Below, piece by piece: positions 1 to 7,039 of a DNA stretch of 48,747 bases; position 1 is the first letter of the stretch; every line of letters starts with the position of its first letter. Source of the stretch: Candidatus Micrarchaeia archaeon (GTDB taxonomy: Archaea > Micrarchaeota > Micrarchaeia > Anstonellales > JAHKLY01); the NCBI GenBank assembly GCA_041653315.1, contig JBAZFO010000002.1, positions 1-48,747 of the forward strand, written 5' to 3'. Both the position numbers and the translations under genes were made by a program. A model generated the notes under the pieces. The model worked only from the letters and a program-made list of their open reading frames with translations, ran no database searches and was not told the DNA's origin.

Positions 1-263
1 ACTTGAAAATTATACTTTTTAGCAATTTTCTCTATGATCTCAATATCTTCAATTTTTTCAATTGTTGAAAAATCTAAATCCTCTGAAAATCTTGGAAAAC
101 CATATATTTTATATAATGCAGTTCCTCCTTTAAACACTAAATTTTTTGAAAGTAATGATAATTCATAAAGAATCAAATCTAAATAATAATCTTTTTCAAT
201 ATATTCCTTATTCTTTAAACCTTTGTTTTTAGCAATTCTAATAATTTCATCAGTATCCATCAT
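1..263 (-). CDS. AbiEii-type nucleotidyltransferase toxin, partial (3' end outside window)
   Basis: Open frame of 87 codons reading off the left edge. It begins MMDTDEIIRIAKNKG and contains FKGGTALYK followed by RFSEDLDF at about residues 47-69. This is the GG(S/T)-x-DLDF nucleotidyltransferase signature of the AbiEii/DUF1814 family, the toxin of type IV toxin-antitoxin pairs, which transfers nucleotides to RNA targets. The chosen ATG at 261-263 overlaps the stop of the upstream gene in an ATGA arrangement, indicating translational coupling to the antitoxin. The C-terminal part cannot be seen, so intactness of the toxin is unknown. Confidence 0.85.
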   Translation of the reverse strand, partial: MMDTDEIIRIAKNKGLKNKEYIEKDYYLDLILYELSLLSKNLVFKGGTALYKIYGFPRFSEDLDFSTIEKIEDIEIIEKIAKKYNFQ

Positions 264-922
264 AAAATCACATTTTCAATTATATTATATTTTTGGTTTA
301 TTTTACCCTTTTTTGATCCTAAAGGATCAAGATATATAGTTCTTCCAGAATTTACTTTATTCTCTTGTTTCCATACTTTATAAATAATATATGCTATTCT
401 TCTTTTTATGTGGTTTGGCATTTTTTGTGCTAAATCCCACAAAATATCTTTATTAAATTCACCAATTTCTTCAAGCACCATATCTAAAGAAGTAAATCCA
501 ATTGAATCAATTAATGCTTTTTCAGGAAGAGAAACAGGAATTTTAGTATCAGAATAATCTTTCATTTCATAACCAAAAATATATTTACTGTGCCTGTATA
601 CTACTTCTGTTCCTAAAATATTGATTTTTTTTGGTGCTGAACCAGTAATACAAACAATATTTTGAGGCAATTGAGTCATAAGATTATGATATCGCAAAGC
701 AGAATAACTTCCAAGATATGAAGATCTGCAAAGCCAGGGAGCAATAACAAAAGGATCATTATAAACAGAAAATCTATTTCTTATTATCCTAAATACATGC
801 TTTTTTTTAATTAATCTCATTAACGCTTGTTTTGCATATGTAGTTCTAACAATTTTTCTAAAATCAGTTATAGAAAAAACTGGTATTTTCCTTAATTTAT
901 TCATCACATCTATATCTTCCAT
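260..922 (-). CDS. AbiEi-type antitoxin / transcriptional regulator
   Basis: A 220-residue protein directly upstream of the AbiEii-type gene. The N-terminal ~80 residues look like a winged helix (RKIPVFSITDFRKIV, then a basic stretch ending RNRFSVYND). The middle carries YLGSYSALRYHNLMTQLP, a pattern typical of AbiEi antitoxins, which have a wHTH domain that autorepresses the operon and a C-terminal domain that counters the toxin. The start ATG has a TATA-like element 24-29 nt upstream, suggesting a leaderless mRNA, and a palindrome surrounds that element. Family assignment rests on these motifs plus the coupled toxin gene. Confidence 0.8.
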   Translation of the reverse strand: MEDIDVMNKLRKIPVFSITDFRKIVRTTYAKQALMRLIKKKHVFRIIRNRFSVYNDPFVIAPWLCRSSYLGSYSALRYHNLMTQLPQNIVCITGSAPKKINILGTEVVYRHSKYIFGYEMKDYSDTKIPVSLPEKALIDSIGFTSLDMVLEEIGEFNKDILWDLAQKMPNHIKRRIAYIIYKVWKQENKVNSGRTIYLDPLGSKKGKINQKYNIIENVIL

Positions 923-935
923 ACATATATATTAA

Positions 936-961
936 GAAAAGTAAGATTTATATTACTTTTC
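936..961 (-). promoter_or_regulatory. abiE promoter with palindromic operator
   Basis: Perfect 9-bp inverted repeat gaaaagtaa / ttacttttc (936-944 and 953-961) separated by 8 bp. On the minus strand the spacer holds a TATA-like stretch (about 946-951), 24-29 nt upstream of the antitoxin ATG. A repressor bound to the palindrome would cover the TATA box. AbiEi proteins are known to bind inverted repeats in their own promoters; the link here is inferred. Confidence 0.55.
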
Positions 962-1101
962 CTAAAATTGATGTATTAAGTCTCCTCGATCTTAAAATAA
1001 CTATAATATTAATAAAATAATAAAAAGATTATAAAAATATGATTTTCTTAACAAAAAAAATTTAATTTTTCAAAATTATTTAAAAAAATATTTACAAAAC
1101 T

Positions 1102-1110
1102 CTTTTAAAA
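1102..1110 (+). promoter_or_regulatory. TATA-like box for srp54
   Basis: The stretch cttttaaaa is centred about 26 nt upstream of the srp54 ATG. No Shine-Dalgarno-like sequence is present, so a leaderless transcript is likely. The whole intergenic region is AT-rich, so this is only suggestive. Confidence 0.3.
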
Positions 1111-1131
1111 TGCATTAAATAAAAATATTAT

Positions 1132-2460
1132 ATGGTAGACTTAGGTAAAGGATTGAGAAACGCTTTAGCTAAAATTACTGGCGCAACAATAGTAGATGAA
1201 AAAGCAGTAAAAGAATTAGTTAAAGAATTGCAAAGAGTTCTTATTTCAAATGATGTTAATGTAAAACTTGTTTTTGAATTAACTAAACAAATTGAAAAAC
1301 GCGCATTAGATGCCGAATTATTAAAAGGATTATCAATGCGCGAACATGTAGTTAAAGTAGTATATGAAGAATTAGCAAATTTATTAGGTAGAGATTACAA
1401 ACCAGAATTAAAAAAACAAAAAATAATGGTCCAAGGATTATTTGGTAGTGGAAAAACCACTTCAGCAGGTAAATTAGCATTGTTTTATAAGAAAAAAGGA
1501 TTGTCAACTGCGTTAATAGCTTGTGATGTTGAAAGACCAGCTGCATATGAACAATTAGAACAATTATCAAAACAAGTAAACTGCGCCTTTTATGGAATTA
1601 AAGGAGAAACAAATGTTAAAAAAATAATCGATTATGCTTTTGAAAAAACAAAAGAAGATATTTTAATTTTAGATTCAGCAGGAAGAAGTGCATTTGATGA
1701 AAGATTGACTGAAGAATTGCAAACAATTGTAAATAATTTTAAACCAGATAAAAAATTCTTAGTAATCTCAGCAGATATTGGACAAGTAGCTGGAAAACAA
1801 GCAGAACAATTCAATAATTCAGTTGGTATTGATGGAGTAATAATAACAAAAATGGATGGAAGCGCAAAAGGGGGTGGCGCATTAAGTGCTGTTTCTGTTT
1901 CTAATTCTAATGTTGCATTTATAGGCCATGGAGAAAAAATGGAAGATTTAGAACCATTTGATTCTAAAAAATTTGTTGGTAGATTATTGGGATTTCCAGA
2001 TTTAGAAGCTTTAATGGATAAAGCTAAAAAAATTGCTGAAGAACAAAAAATAAATCCAGAAGAATTAATGGAAGGAGAATTAACTTTGAAAACTTTTTAT
2101 GAACAATTAAAAGCAGCTAAAAAAATGGGGCCATTAGGAAAAGTATTAGGTATGATGGGTGCACCAGATATTCCAAAAGAATTTGTTGAACAAAGTGAAG
2201 ATAAAATGAAAAAATATGAATCTATTATAAACTCTTTAACAGAAAAAGAAAAAAATGATTATGAATTACTTAAAAAAAATAGTACAAGAATTCAAAGAAT
2301 ATCAAAAGGCGCAGGAGTATCAATAGAAGATGTTAAAACATTATTAAGAGAATTTGAAAAAGCAAGAAAAATGATGAATATGTTTAAGAAAAATCGTGGT
2401 ATGCGCGGAAAAATAGAAAAAATGTTGAAATCAGGCAATTTCAAAATGCCAGGTATGTGA
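1132..2460 (+). CDS. srp54: Signal recognition particle 54 kDa protein (SRP54/Ffh)
   Basis: A 442-residue SRP54 GTPase that binds 7S RNA and signal sequences and docks nascent chains to FtsY at the membrane. The order is N domain (1-~95), G domain with P-loop GLFGSGKTTSAGKLA (~102-116), DSAGR (~181), TKMDGSAKGGGALS (~240), and a methionine-rich M domain with MGPLGKVLGMMG and a C-terminal KMLKSGNFKMPGM. Length matches the archaeal family. The usual GLQGSGKTT and DTAGR appear as GLFGSGKTT and DSAGR, mild departures seen in divergent archaea. No ribosome-binding site is visible, consistent with leaderless initiation. Confidence 0.96.
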   Translation: MVDLGKGLRNALAKITGATIVDEKAVKELVKELQRVLISNDVNVKLVFELTKQIEKRALDAELLKGLSMREHVVKVVYEELANLLGRDYKPELKKQKIMVQGLFGSGKTTSAGKLALFYKKKGLSTALIACDVERPAAYEQLEQLSKQVNCAFYGIKGETNVKKIIDYAFEKTKEDILILDSAGRSAFDERLTEELQTIVNNFKPDKKFLVISADIGQVAGKQAEQFNNSVGIDGVIITKMDGSAKGGGALSAVSVSNSNVAFIGHGEKMEDLEPFDSKKFVGRLLGFPDLEALMDKAKKIAEEQKINPEELMEGELTLKTFYEQLKAAKKMGPLGKVLGMMGAPDIPKEFVEQSEDKMKKYESIINSLTEKEKNDYELLKKNSTRIQRISKGAGVSIEDVKTLLREFEKARKMMNMFKKNRGMRGKIEKMLKSGNFKMPGM

Positions 2461-2464
2461 TAAA

Positions 2465-2584
2465 ATGGAAGTAAATAAAAAAGTTTTAAATAAAATGATA
2501 ATTGCTTACGAAAATTATAAAAAAATATATCCTAAAAGAAGAATGACTATAAAAGAGTTAGATAAATTATGTAGGATCTATTAA
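2465..2584 (+). CDS. Small hypothetical protein, 39 residues
   Basis: A short frame beginning 4 nt after the srp54 stop: a basic, mostly helical peptide starting MEVNKKVLNKMIIAYENYKK and ending KELDKLCRIY. Its codon use resembles the neighbours, and its stop overlaps the 3' end of the convergent gene by 4 nt. It could be co-transcribed with srp54. No family is recognised and it may be a chance frame, but the tight packing on both sides and its filling of the whole gap favour a real gene. Confidence 0.4.
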   Translation: MEVNKKVLNKMIIAYENYKKIYPKRRMTIKELDKLCRIY

Positions 2585-2943
2585 AAATCTGTCTTTGGCG
2601 CTAAAGTTTTAATTATTCTTTGTATATAATACTTTTTCTGCTCTAATACAATCTTTTCTAATATTTTAATATAATTTTCTAAATCTGGAATATATTTTAC
2701 TATAGATAAAACATCACAAGCAGGAATCTCACTTTTCTTTAGCATCTTTTTTGTTATCTTTAATTCAGTTTTTAATAATTCTATATATGCTTCTTCTTTC
2801 ATTAAATTTGGAATTAATTTATTTTTTGAATTAGTATATATTTGTCTTTGAAATTCTAAAGATTCTATAATCCCTTTAGGAATTCCGGGAATATTTTCTT
2901 TCTCAACTGGAAAAAATTTAAGAGACATAATATAATTAAACAA
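2581..2943 (-). CDS. Hypothetical helical protein
   Basis: A 120-residue soluble protein rich in Lys, Glu and Ile, predicted mostly alpha-helical, with FFPVEKENIPGIPKGI near the N-terminus and a C-terminal helical stretch ending LAPKTDF. No membrane segment or signal peptide is seen. I recognise no family. It converges on the small frame after srp54, and its start lies about 47 bp downstream of the end of the triple-repeat protein gene on the same strand, so the two could share a transcript. An alternative start is Met6 (MSLKFFP). Confidence 0.6.
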   Translation of the reverse strand: MFNYIMSLKFFPVEKENIPGIPKGIIESLEFQRQIYTNSKNKLIPNLMKEEAYIELLKTELKITKKMLKKSEIPACDVLSIVKYIPDLENYIKILEKIVLEQKKYYIQRIIKTLAPKTDF

Positions 2944-2990
2944 CGAATAATTTATATAATATACGAAAAATAAAAAATTAGAAGAAGAAA

Positions 2991-3722
2991 TTATCTTTTT
3001 CTTCTTGCGCTTTCTTTTTCAATTAATTCAGCTAGAGTTTCTTTTTGTATAAATCTTCTTCCACCAATTTTTTCATGTGGAATTCTTCCTCTATCTAATC
3101 TTCTTTCAAATGCATTTCTTTTAATTTTAATTCCGCTTTTATTTAATTCTTGAATTGCATTTGCTACATCATAGTAATTGTCTGCTACGTGTGTCAAACT
3201 TTCTACTGCTTCTTTTGGAACCCATCTTTGTGTTCCAATTTTAATTGAAGGAATTGATTTTTTTTCAATTCTTCCTATAAATGCTCTAAAATTAATTTTT
3301 TCATGTTTTTTCAAAGCAGTATATGCTTGTCTTACTGTATAAAATCTATCATATAATTGCACCCAATCTTGTAAAATTGGTGAAGGAATATATCTTTTTC
3401 TCCCAACTTTTACTGAGTAAATACTTTTTCTTTCTATTCTGCCACCAAATGCTCTAAATGAAATATCAACTCCGCTTTTTTTAACTTTATCATATGCTTC
3501 TTCTAATGTAAATAATCCCATTCCTTTTAATTTTCTTCTTTCAACTTTCTTTTGTTTTTGTAAGTTTTGTGCTGTTTTAACTAGATTAACAACATTTGAA
3601 TATAACTCTCTTTCTTTTTCCTTTCTTTCTTTTTTAATTTTAGCAGGTTTTATTCTTCTAATTTTTTCAACTTCCATATCCTTTTTTCTTTCTTTTAATT
3701 CAATTGATTTTTTACGTGGCAT
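2991..3722 (-). CDS. Triple-repeat helix-turn-helix-like protein
   Basis: A 243-residue basic protein. After a Lys/Arg/Glu-rich N-terminal ~75 residues (probable coiled coil) come three copies of a ~55-residue unit: FTLEEAYDKVKKSGVDISFR with GRIERKSIYSVKVGRKRYIP; then YTVRQAYTAL with GRIEKKSIPSIKIGTQRWVP; then YYDVANAIQEL with ERRLDRGRIPHEKIGGRRFI. The pattern helix-R-x-(I/L)-x-R-x-x-I-x-x-x-K-I-G-x-(K/R) resembles MerR/excisionase-type winged helices, so DNA binding is likely. I chose the ATG at 3720-3722 because a strong gaggggtga lies just upstream; an in-frame GTG three codons earlier falls inside that site. Confidence 0.7.
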   Translation of the reverse strand: MPRKKSIELKERKKDMEVEKIRRIKPAKIKKERKEKERELYSNVVNLVKTAQNLQKQKKVERRKLKGMGLFTLEEAYDKVKKSGVDISFRAFGGRIERKSIYSVKVGRKRYIPSPILQDWVQLYDRFYTVRQAYTALKKHEKINFRAFIGRIEKKSIPSIKIGTQRWVPKEAVESLTHVADNYYDVANAIQELNKSGIKIKRNAFERRLDRGRIPHEKIGGRRFIQKETLAELIEKESARRKR

Positions 3723-3826
3723 AAATTTCACCCCTCTTACACATTATTATTTTATCACACACTATTTTTAATACTTTCTATTTCGACAATATACTTTATA
3801 TATCTTTCTAATATTATAAAAGGTCA

Positions 3827-4699
3827 ATGATAACTACCTTTTTTCCACAGATAACTATGAATTACGAGCTAATACGTATATTAATCGCAATAATTTTTAC
3901 CTCTATAACTGCGTATTTTGATATATTTAATAAAAAAAATATCCCTAACACTTTATTATATATATTTTTAATAATCTCCTTATTTATAACTTTTGTTGAT
4001 TTTAATATACAATTAATTTTTTATTCGTTAATTTGTGCTGTAATAATCGGCATATTAGGATATCTCTTATATAAAGCAGGACAATTAGGTGGTGCAGATG
4101 TATTTATTTTATGTTCATTATCTTTACTTCTTCCAATTCAACCAACTTTATTTACAAATAAACCATTAATGTCATTACCATTTATATTTTCAATAATCAC
4201 AATTTCTGGATTAACTTTTATGATTTATATTTTAATTAAATACACTCCTATAATACTAAAAAGAAAAGAAAAAATAGAAAAAAAACATATATTATACTCA
4301 TTTCTCTTAGTATTTATTTTTTTAATAATTTTATATTTATCAATTAAAACTAATATTATTTCAAAAGCATATACTTTATTAATTGGATTTTTAATTTTTG
4401 TATCAATTTATTTTTCAATATTTAAAAACAGATTATTAAATTGCTTAATAGAAAAAATTCCGTTAAACAAGATAGAAGTAGAAGACGTTATTGCAATTGA
4501 ACAAATGGATAAAAAATTAGTTGAAAAATATAAGATACCTAAAGTAATTACAGAAAAAGACTTAAAGAGATTAAAACTAAGTAATATCAAATTATATCCT
4601 GTATATACAAAACTACCTATGTTTATCCCCTTTATATTAATTGGACTTTTAATCTCAATATATTTTGGAGATATTTTATATATTTTAACTTCTATTTAA
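3827..4699 (+). CDS. Archaeal prepilin/preflagellin peptidase (aspartic, A24-like)
   Basis: A 290-residue polytopic membrane protein with about seven to eight hydrophobic segments. The two catalytic aspartates of the type IV prepilin peptidase family are visible: Asp32 in YFDIFNKKNIPN and Asp91 in GQLGGADVF (the G-x-x-D motif). Such enzymes cut class III signal peptides from pilin or archaellin precursors at the membrane. An insertion of about 100 residues with a charged part (EKIPLNKIEVEDVIAIEQMD) separates the last transmembrane pair, as in archaeal EppA/FlaK-like members. The sequence aaggtca precedes the start. No pilin genes are in this window, so the substrate is unknown. The 3' end overlaps the convergent gene by 4 nt. 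Confidence 0.85.
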   Translation: MITTFFPQITMNYELIRILIAIIFTSITAYFDIFNKKNIPNTLLYIFLIISLFITFVDFNIQLIFYSLICAVIIGILGYLLYKAGQLGGADVFILCSLSLLLPIQPTLFTNKPLMSLPFIFSIITISGLTFMIYILIKYTPIILKRKEKIEKKHILYSFLLVFIFLIILYLSIKTNIISKAYTLLIGFLIFVSIYFSIFKNRLLNCLIEKIPLNKIEVEDVIAIEQMDKKLVEKYKIPKVITEKDLKRLKLSNIKLYPVYTKLPMFIPFILIGLLISIYFGDILYILTSI

Positions 4700-5328
4700 A
4701 TAAATAAATAACCTAAAATTAAACCAAAAATTGCACAAATTATATTTGTAGTTGCTTTTGTTCCGATCCCTTTTTCTTCAAAAACTCCAAATACAGAATC
4801 AACAAAAGAACCAATAAAACCAATTACTCCTATTAAAAGAACTTTCCAGAGATTATATTCAGGATATAAAAATAATGCAACAACCCCAATAAGTAATGCG
4901 CCAATAAAAGACATCCACGTTCCAAATAAACTTATGGCTCCATTAGTCCCTTTTTTAGTTCTTTTTAAATTTTTTAAATTTATTGGATCACTTTTTTCTA
5001 AAATACCCAATTCAGAAGCAAATTTATCAGCCATTACTGCTGCTAATGCACCTATAAATGCACCTGGATTAAAAAAAGCGCCACCAATCAGAGGAACTAA
5101 TCCATTAGCTAAAACATTTTCCCAACCTCTTTCATGTTCATATACTCCCATTTCTTTTTTTTCATTATATCCATGTTTTGTTACAATTACTCCTAAAAAT
5201 AAAAATACAAGCATTAAAATAAGAAAATAAATGTCTAAAAACGCAAGTAAAACACCTAATATTAATGCTAAAATTATTGCTTTTTTATCTAATAACAATG
5301 TCTTTGATATCTTTTCTTTTTTAACCAT
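4696..5328 (-). CDS. DUF92 family membrane protein
   Basis: A 210-residue membrane protein with about six hydrophobic segments. DUF92 hallmarks are present: KRTKKGTNGAISLFGT at ~120-135, GSFVDSVFG at ~174-182, and KGIGTKATTNIICAIFG near the C-terminus, plus NPGAFIGALAAVMADKFASE in the middle. Plant members include phytyl-phosphate kinase (VTE6) and the family is related to CTP-dependent lipid kinases; the archaeal role is unknown but isoprenoid or lipid phosphate metabolism is plausible. It begins 4 nt after the rtcA stop on the same strand, so the two are likely co-transcribed. Confidence 0.85.
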   Translation of the reverse strand: MVKKEKISKTLLLDKKAIILALILGVLLAFLDIYFLILMLVFLFLGVIVTKHGYNEKKEMGVYEHERGWENVLANGLVPLIGGAFFNPGAFIGALAAVMADKFASELGILEKSDPINLKNLKRTKKGTNGAISLFGTWMSFIGALLIGVVALFLYPEYNLWKVLLIGVIGFIGSFVDSVFGVFEEKGIGTKATTNIICAIFGLILGYLFI

Positions 5329-5332
5329 CTAA

Positions 5333-6307
5333 TCACTTTCTGATAATATTATTACCATTAAATTCAAATATGTTTCCTAAAAACTTTTGAATAACTTCAA
5401 TATTTGTTTTTGTGTGCTGTGTAATCTCTGGAGCTTGTATTACACTCTTTTCTTTACAAAGCGCCATATATACCAATAACTGGTCTGTTAAATGCTTATC
5501 AATTGGGTAGTTTTGATATTTTATAAATTCTTCGCATGCTTTTTCTGCTATTTTTTCAGCAGGAACTCCTAATTTTGCAATTGAATCTACACCAAAATCT
5601 GATTTATATATTGTTATTATATTACCAGGAGATAACGCACCTTGTTTTTTAATTTCAATGTCTGAAAAGAATTTTTTAATTATTTTAAGCTCCCTTTCTA
5701 AAATGTGTTCTGGAAGATTACATATTATAATTTCTACTTTTGGTTTTTCATCATTTAATTCTAATAATTCCACTGCTTTTAAATCACAGGTGGGAAAAAC
5801 TTTAATATATACTTCTCCTCCTCCTTTTGGATAAAAACCATATTTTTTAAGATCAATTTCGGCTTTTACTCCCATTTTTCTAATTGCTGGCAGAAAAACA
5901 TTATTTAGATAAGAAACAGAAGGAGCAAAAGGAACATGAGTCCCACCAGTTAAATGAATAGTACTTTTTTCTTTTGCAAAAATAAGAATTGGTAATATTG
6001 TTTGTATAACAAGACTCACAGATCCTGCTGTTTCAATTAAAAATTCATAATCCCTAGATTTTATTTCATTTGGTTCAAAAATAATTTCTTTACTATCTAT
6101 TTCGGCCCCTTGAACATTAGCATTGCATATTTGTTTAACTGCATTTATACACATTAAATGCTGGGGTTTTAAACCTGGTTTTGGCCGTTTAATACGTATA
6201 TTTGACATTTTGAAAGGTTTTCCTAAAATAGCGCTTAAAGATAAAGTAGTGCGGAGCATTTGTCCCCCTCCTTCACCCAAAGAACCATCAATTTCAATGT
6301 ATTTCAT
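5333..6307 (-). CDS. rtcA: RNA 3'-terminal phosphate cyclase
   Basis: RtcA converts an RNA 3'-phosphate into a 2',3'-cyclic phosphate with ATP, through an AMP-histidine intermediate. Visible signatures: DGSLGEGGGQMLRTTLSLS at the N-terminus, LKPQHLMCINAVKQIC, TGGTHVPFAPSVSYL, YPKGGGEV, and HLTDQLLVYMAL at the C-terminus with the catalytic histidine. Starting at MKYIEIDG gives 324 residues, close to the family norm, and aga-ggt lies upstream of this ATG. An open frame continues 35 codons upstream, but that part is a GC-rich structured segment that does not look like protein. Confidence 0.95.
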   Translation of the reverse strand: MKYIEIDGSLGEGGGQMLRTTLSLSAILGKPFKMSNIRIKRPKPGLKPQHLMCINAVKQICNANVQGAEIDSKEIIFEPNEIKSRDYEFLIETAGSVSLVIQTILPILIFAKEKSTIHLTGGTHVPFAPSVSYLNNVFLPAIRKMGVKAEIDLKKYGFYPKGGGEVYIKVFPTCDLKAVELLELNDEKPKVEIIICNLPEHILERELKIIKKFFSDIEIKKQGALSPGNIITIYKSDFGVDSIAKLGVPAEKIAEKACEEFIKYQNYPIDKHLTDQLLVYMALCKEKSVIQAPEITQHTKTNIEVIQKFLGNIFEFNGNNIIRK

Positions 6308-6406
6308 GTTTTTACCTCTAAGAAAATTATATACAGAAATAGGCCAGCACGTGCATACACGCGCTGGCAAGGCGACCAGTTTCCCACCAATTCTTAGAAG
6401 ACGGAA
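6308..6406 (-). ncRNA. GC-rich structured leader (or small RNA) upstream of rtcA
   Basis: Between the rtcA ATG and a TATA-like box at 6431-6440 lies a segment far richer in G+C than its surroundings: bases 6341-6410 contain 40 G/C of 70. It includes an 11-bp stem with a 4-nt loop at 6343-6368 (minus strand gccagcgcgtg, tatg, cacgtgctggc, one G-U pair) and a further GC-rich part with gggaaac. The expected start of transcription near 6406 would place it in the rtcA 5' leader. I could not fold it as a tRNA and recognise no riboswitch; it could be a leader element or a processed small RNA. Confidence 0.4.
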
Positions 6407-6430
6407 GAGCAATTTTATTACAATAGCATA

Positions 6431-6440
6431 GTATTTAAAC
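6431..6440. promoter_or_regulatory. Possible bidirectional TATA box (rtcA and coiled-coil gene)
   Basis: The sequence gtatttaaac reads as a TATA element on both strands (gtttaaatac in reverse). Going left it would start an rtcA transcript near 6406, and going right one near 6460, just before the aaggtgag ribosome-binding site of the gene at 6478. It is the only good TATA match in the 170-bp divergent region. Confidence 0.45.
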
Positions 6441-6477
6441 CTTTTGGTTACAAATAAATCTCTATAAAGGTGAGTAT

Positions 6478-7014
6478 ATGGAAGGACAGGATTTAAGACA
6501 AAGAATTCAAGAAGTTGAAAAAGAAAAAAACGAATTTATTGAAGAAGCTAAAAAAATTAATAAGCGACTTCATTATAAATCATTAGAACTTAAAGCACTC
6601 CAACCTTTTATTAAAGAAAACCCAAATATAAGAATAGGACCTTATAAAAAAGAATTAAGAGAATTAGAATTTAGGGTATCAACTCAAGCATTTACGCCAA
6701 AAATAGAAAAAGCATTGTTAAAACAAATAAAAGAAGTTAAAAAGAAACATGACGAAGCATTAGTAGTTGAAAATGCAAGAAGAAAAGCGAGATTAGTTGA
6801 AGAAGATATTACCCAAATAACAAAAAGGAAAGAAGAATTAGATAAAAAACTCAGTGAATTAAGAGAAGAAATTAATGATATAAGAGAAAAAATAAAGAAA
6901 AGAAAAGAAGAAAAAACACAAAAAACTCCATATAAAAAGGAAGCAAAGGTTTTTCCAACACAAGAAAAATATCTTAATTTAGAAGAAATAGTAGAATTCG
7001 AAGGAAAAGAATAA
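6478..7014 (+). CDS. Archaeal coiled-coil protein
   Basis: A 178-residue, highly charged protein made almost entirely of heptad-like helices (for example RQRIQEVEKEKNEFIEEAKK and LDKKLSELREEINDIREKIK), with FIKENPNIRIGPYKKELREL in between. This resembles the uncharacterised archaeal coiled-coil family COG1340, which is often found near information-processing genes. A good ribosome-binding site (aaggtgag) precedes the ATG. The polB gene follows after 25 bp, so the two may be co-transcribed, although that gap also has a TATA-like tttatttaaa. Confidence 0.7.
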   Translation: MEGQDLRQRIQEVEKEKNEFIEEAKKINKRLHYKSLELKALQPFIKENPNIRIGPYKKELRELEFRVSTQAFTPKIEKALLKQIKEVKKKHDEALVVENARRKARLVEEDITQITKRKEELDKKLSELREEINDIREKIKKRKEEKTQKTPYKKEAKVFPTQEKYLNLEEIVEFEGKE

Positions 7015-7039
7015 ATAAACCTTTATTTAAATTACATTT

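Noticed and set aside
6308..6412. N-terminal 35-residue extension of RtcA
   Set aside because: The extra residues come from a GC-rich stem-forming segment, lie before the family's normal start, and the inner ATG has its own ribosome-binding site.
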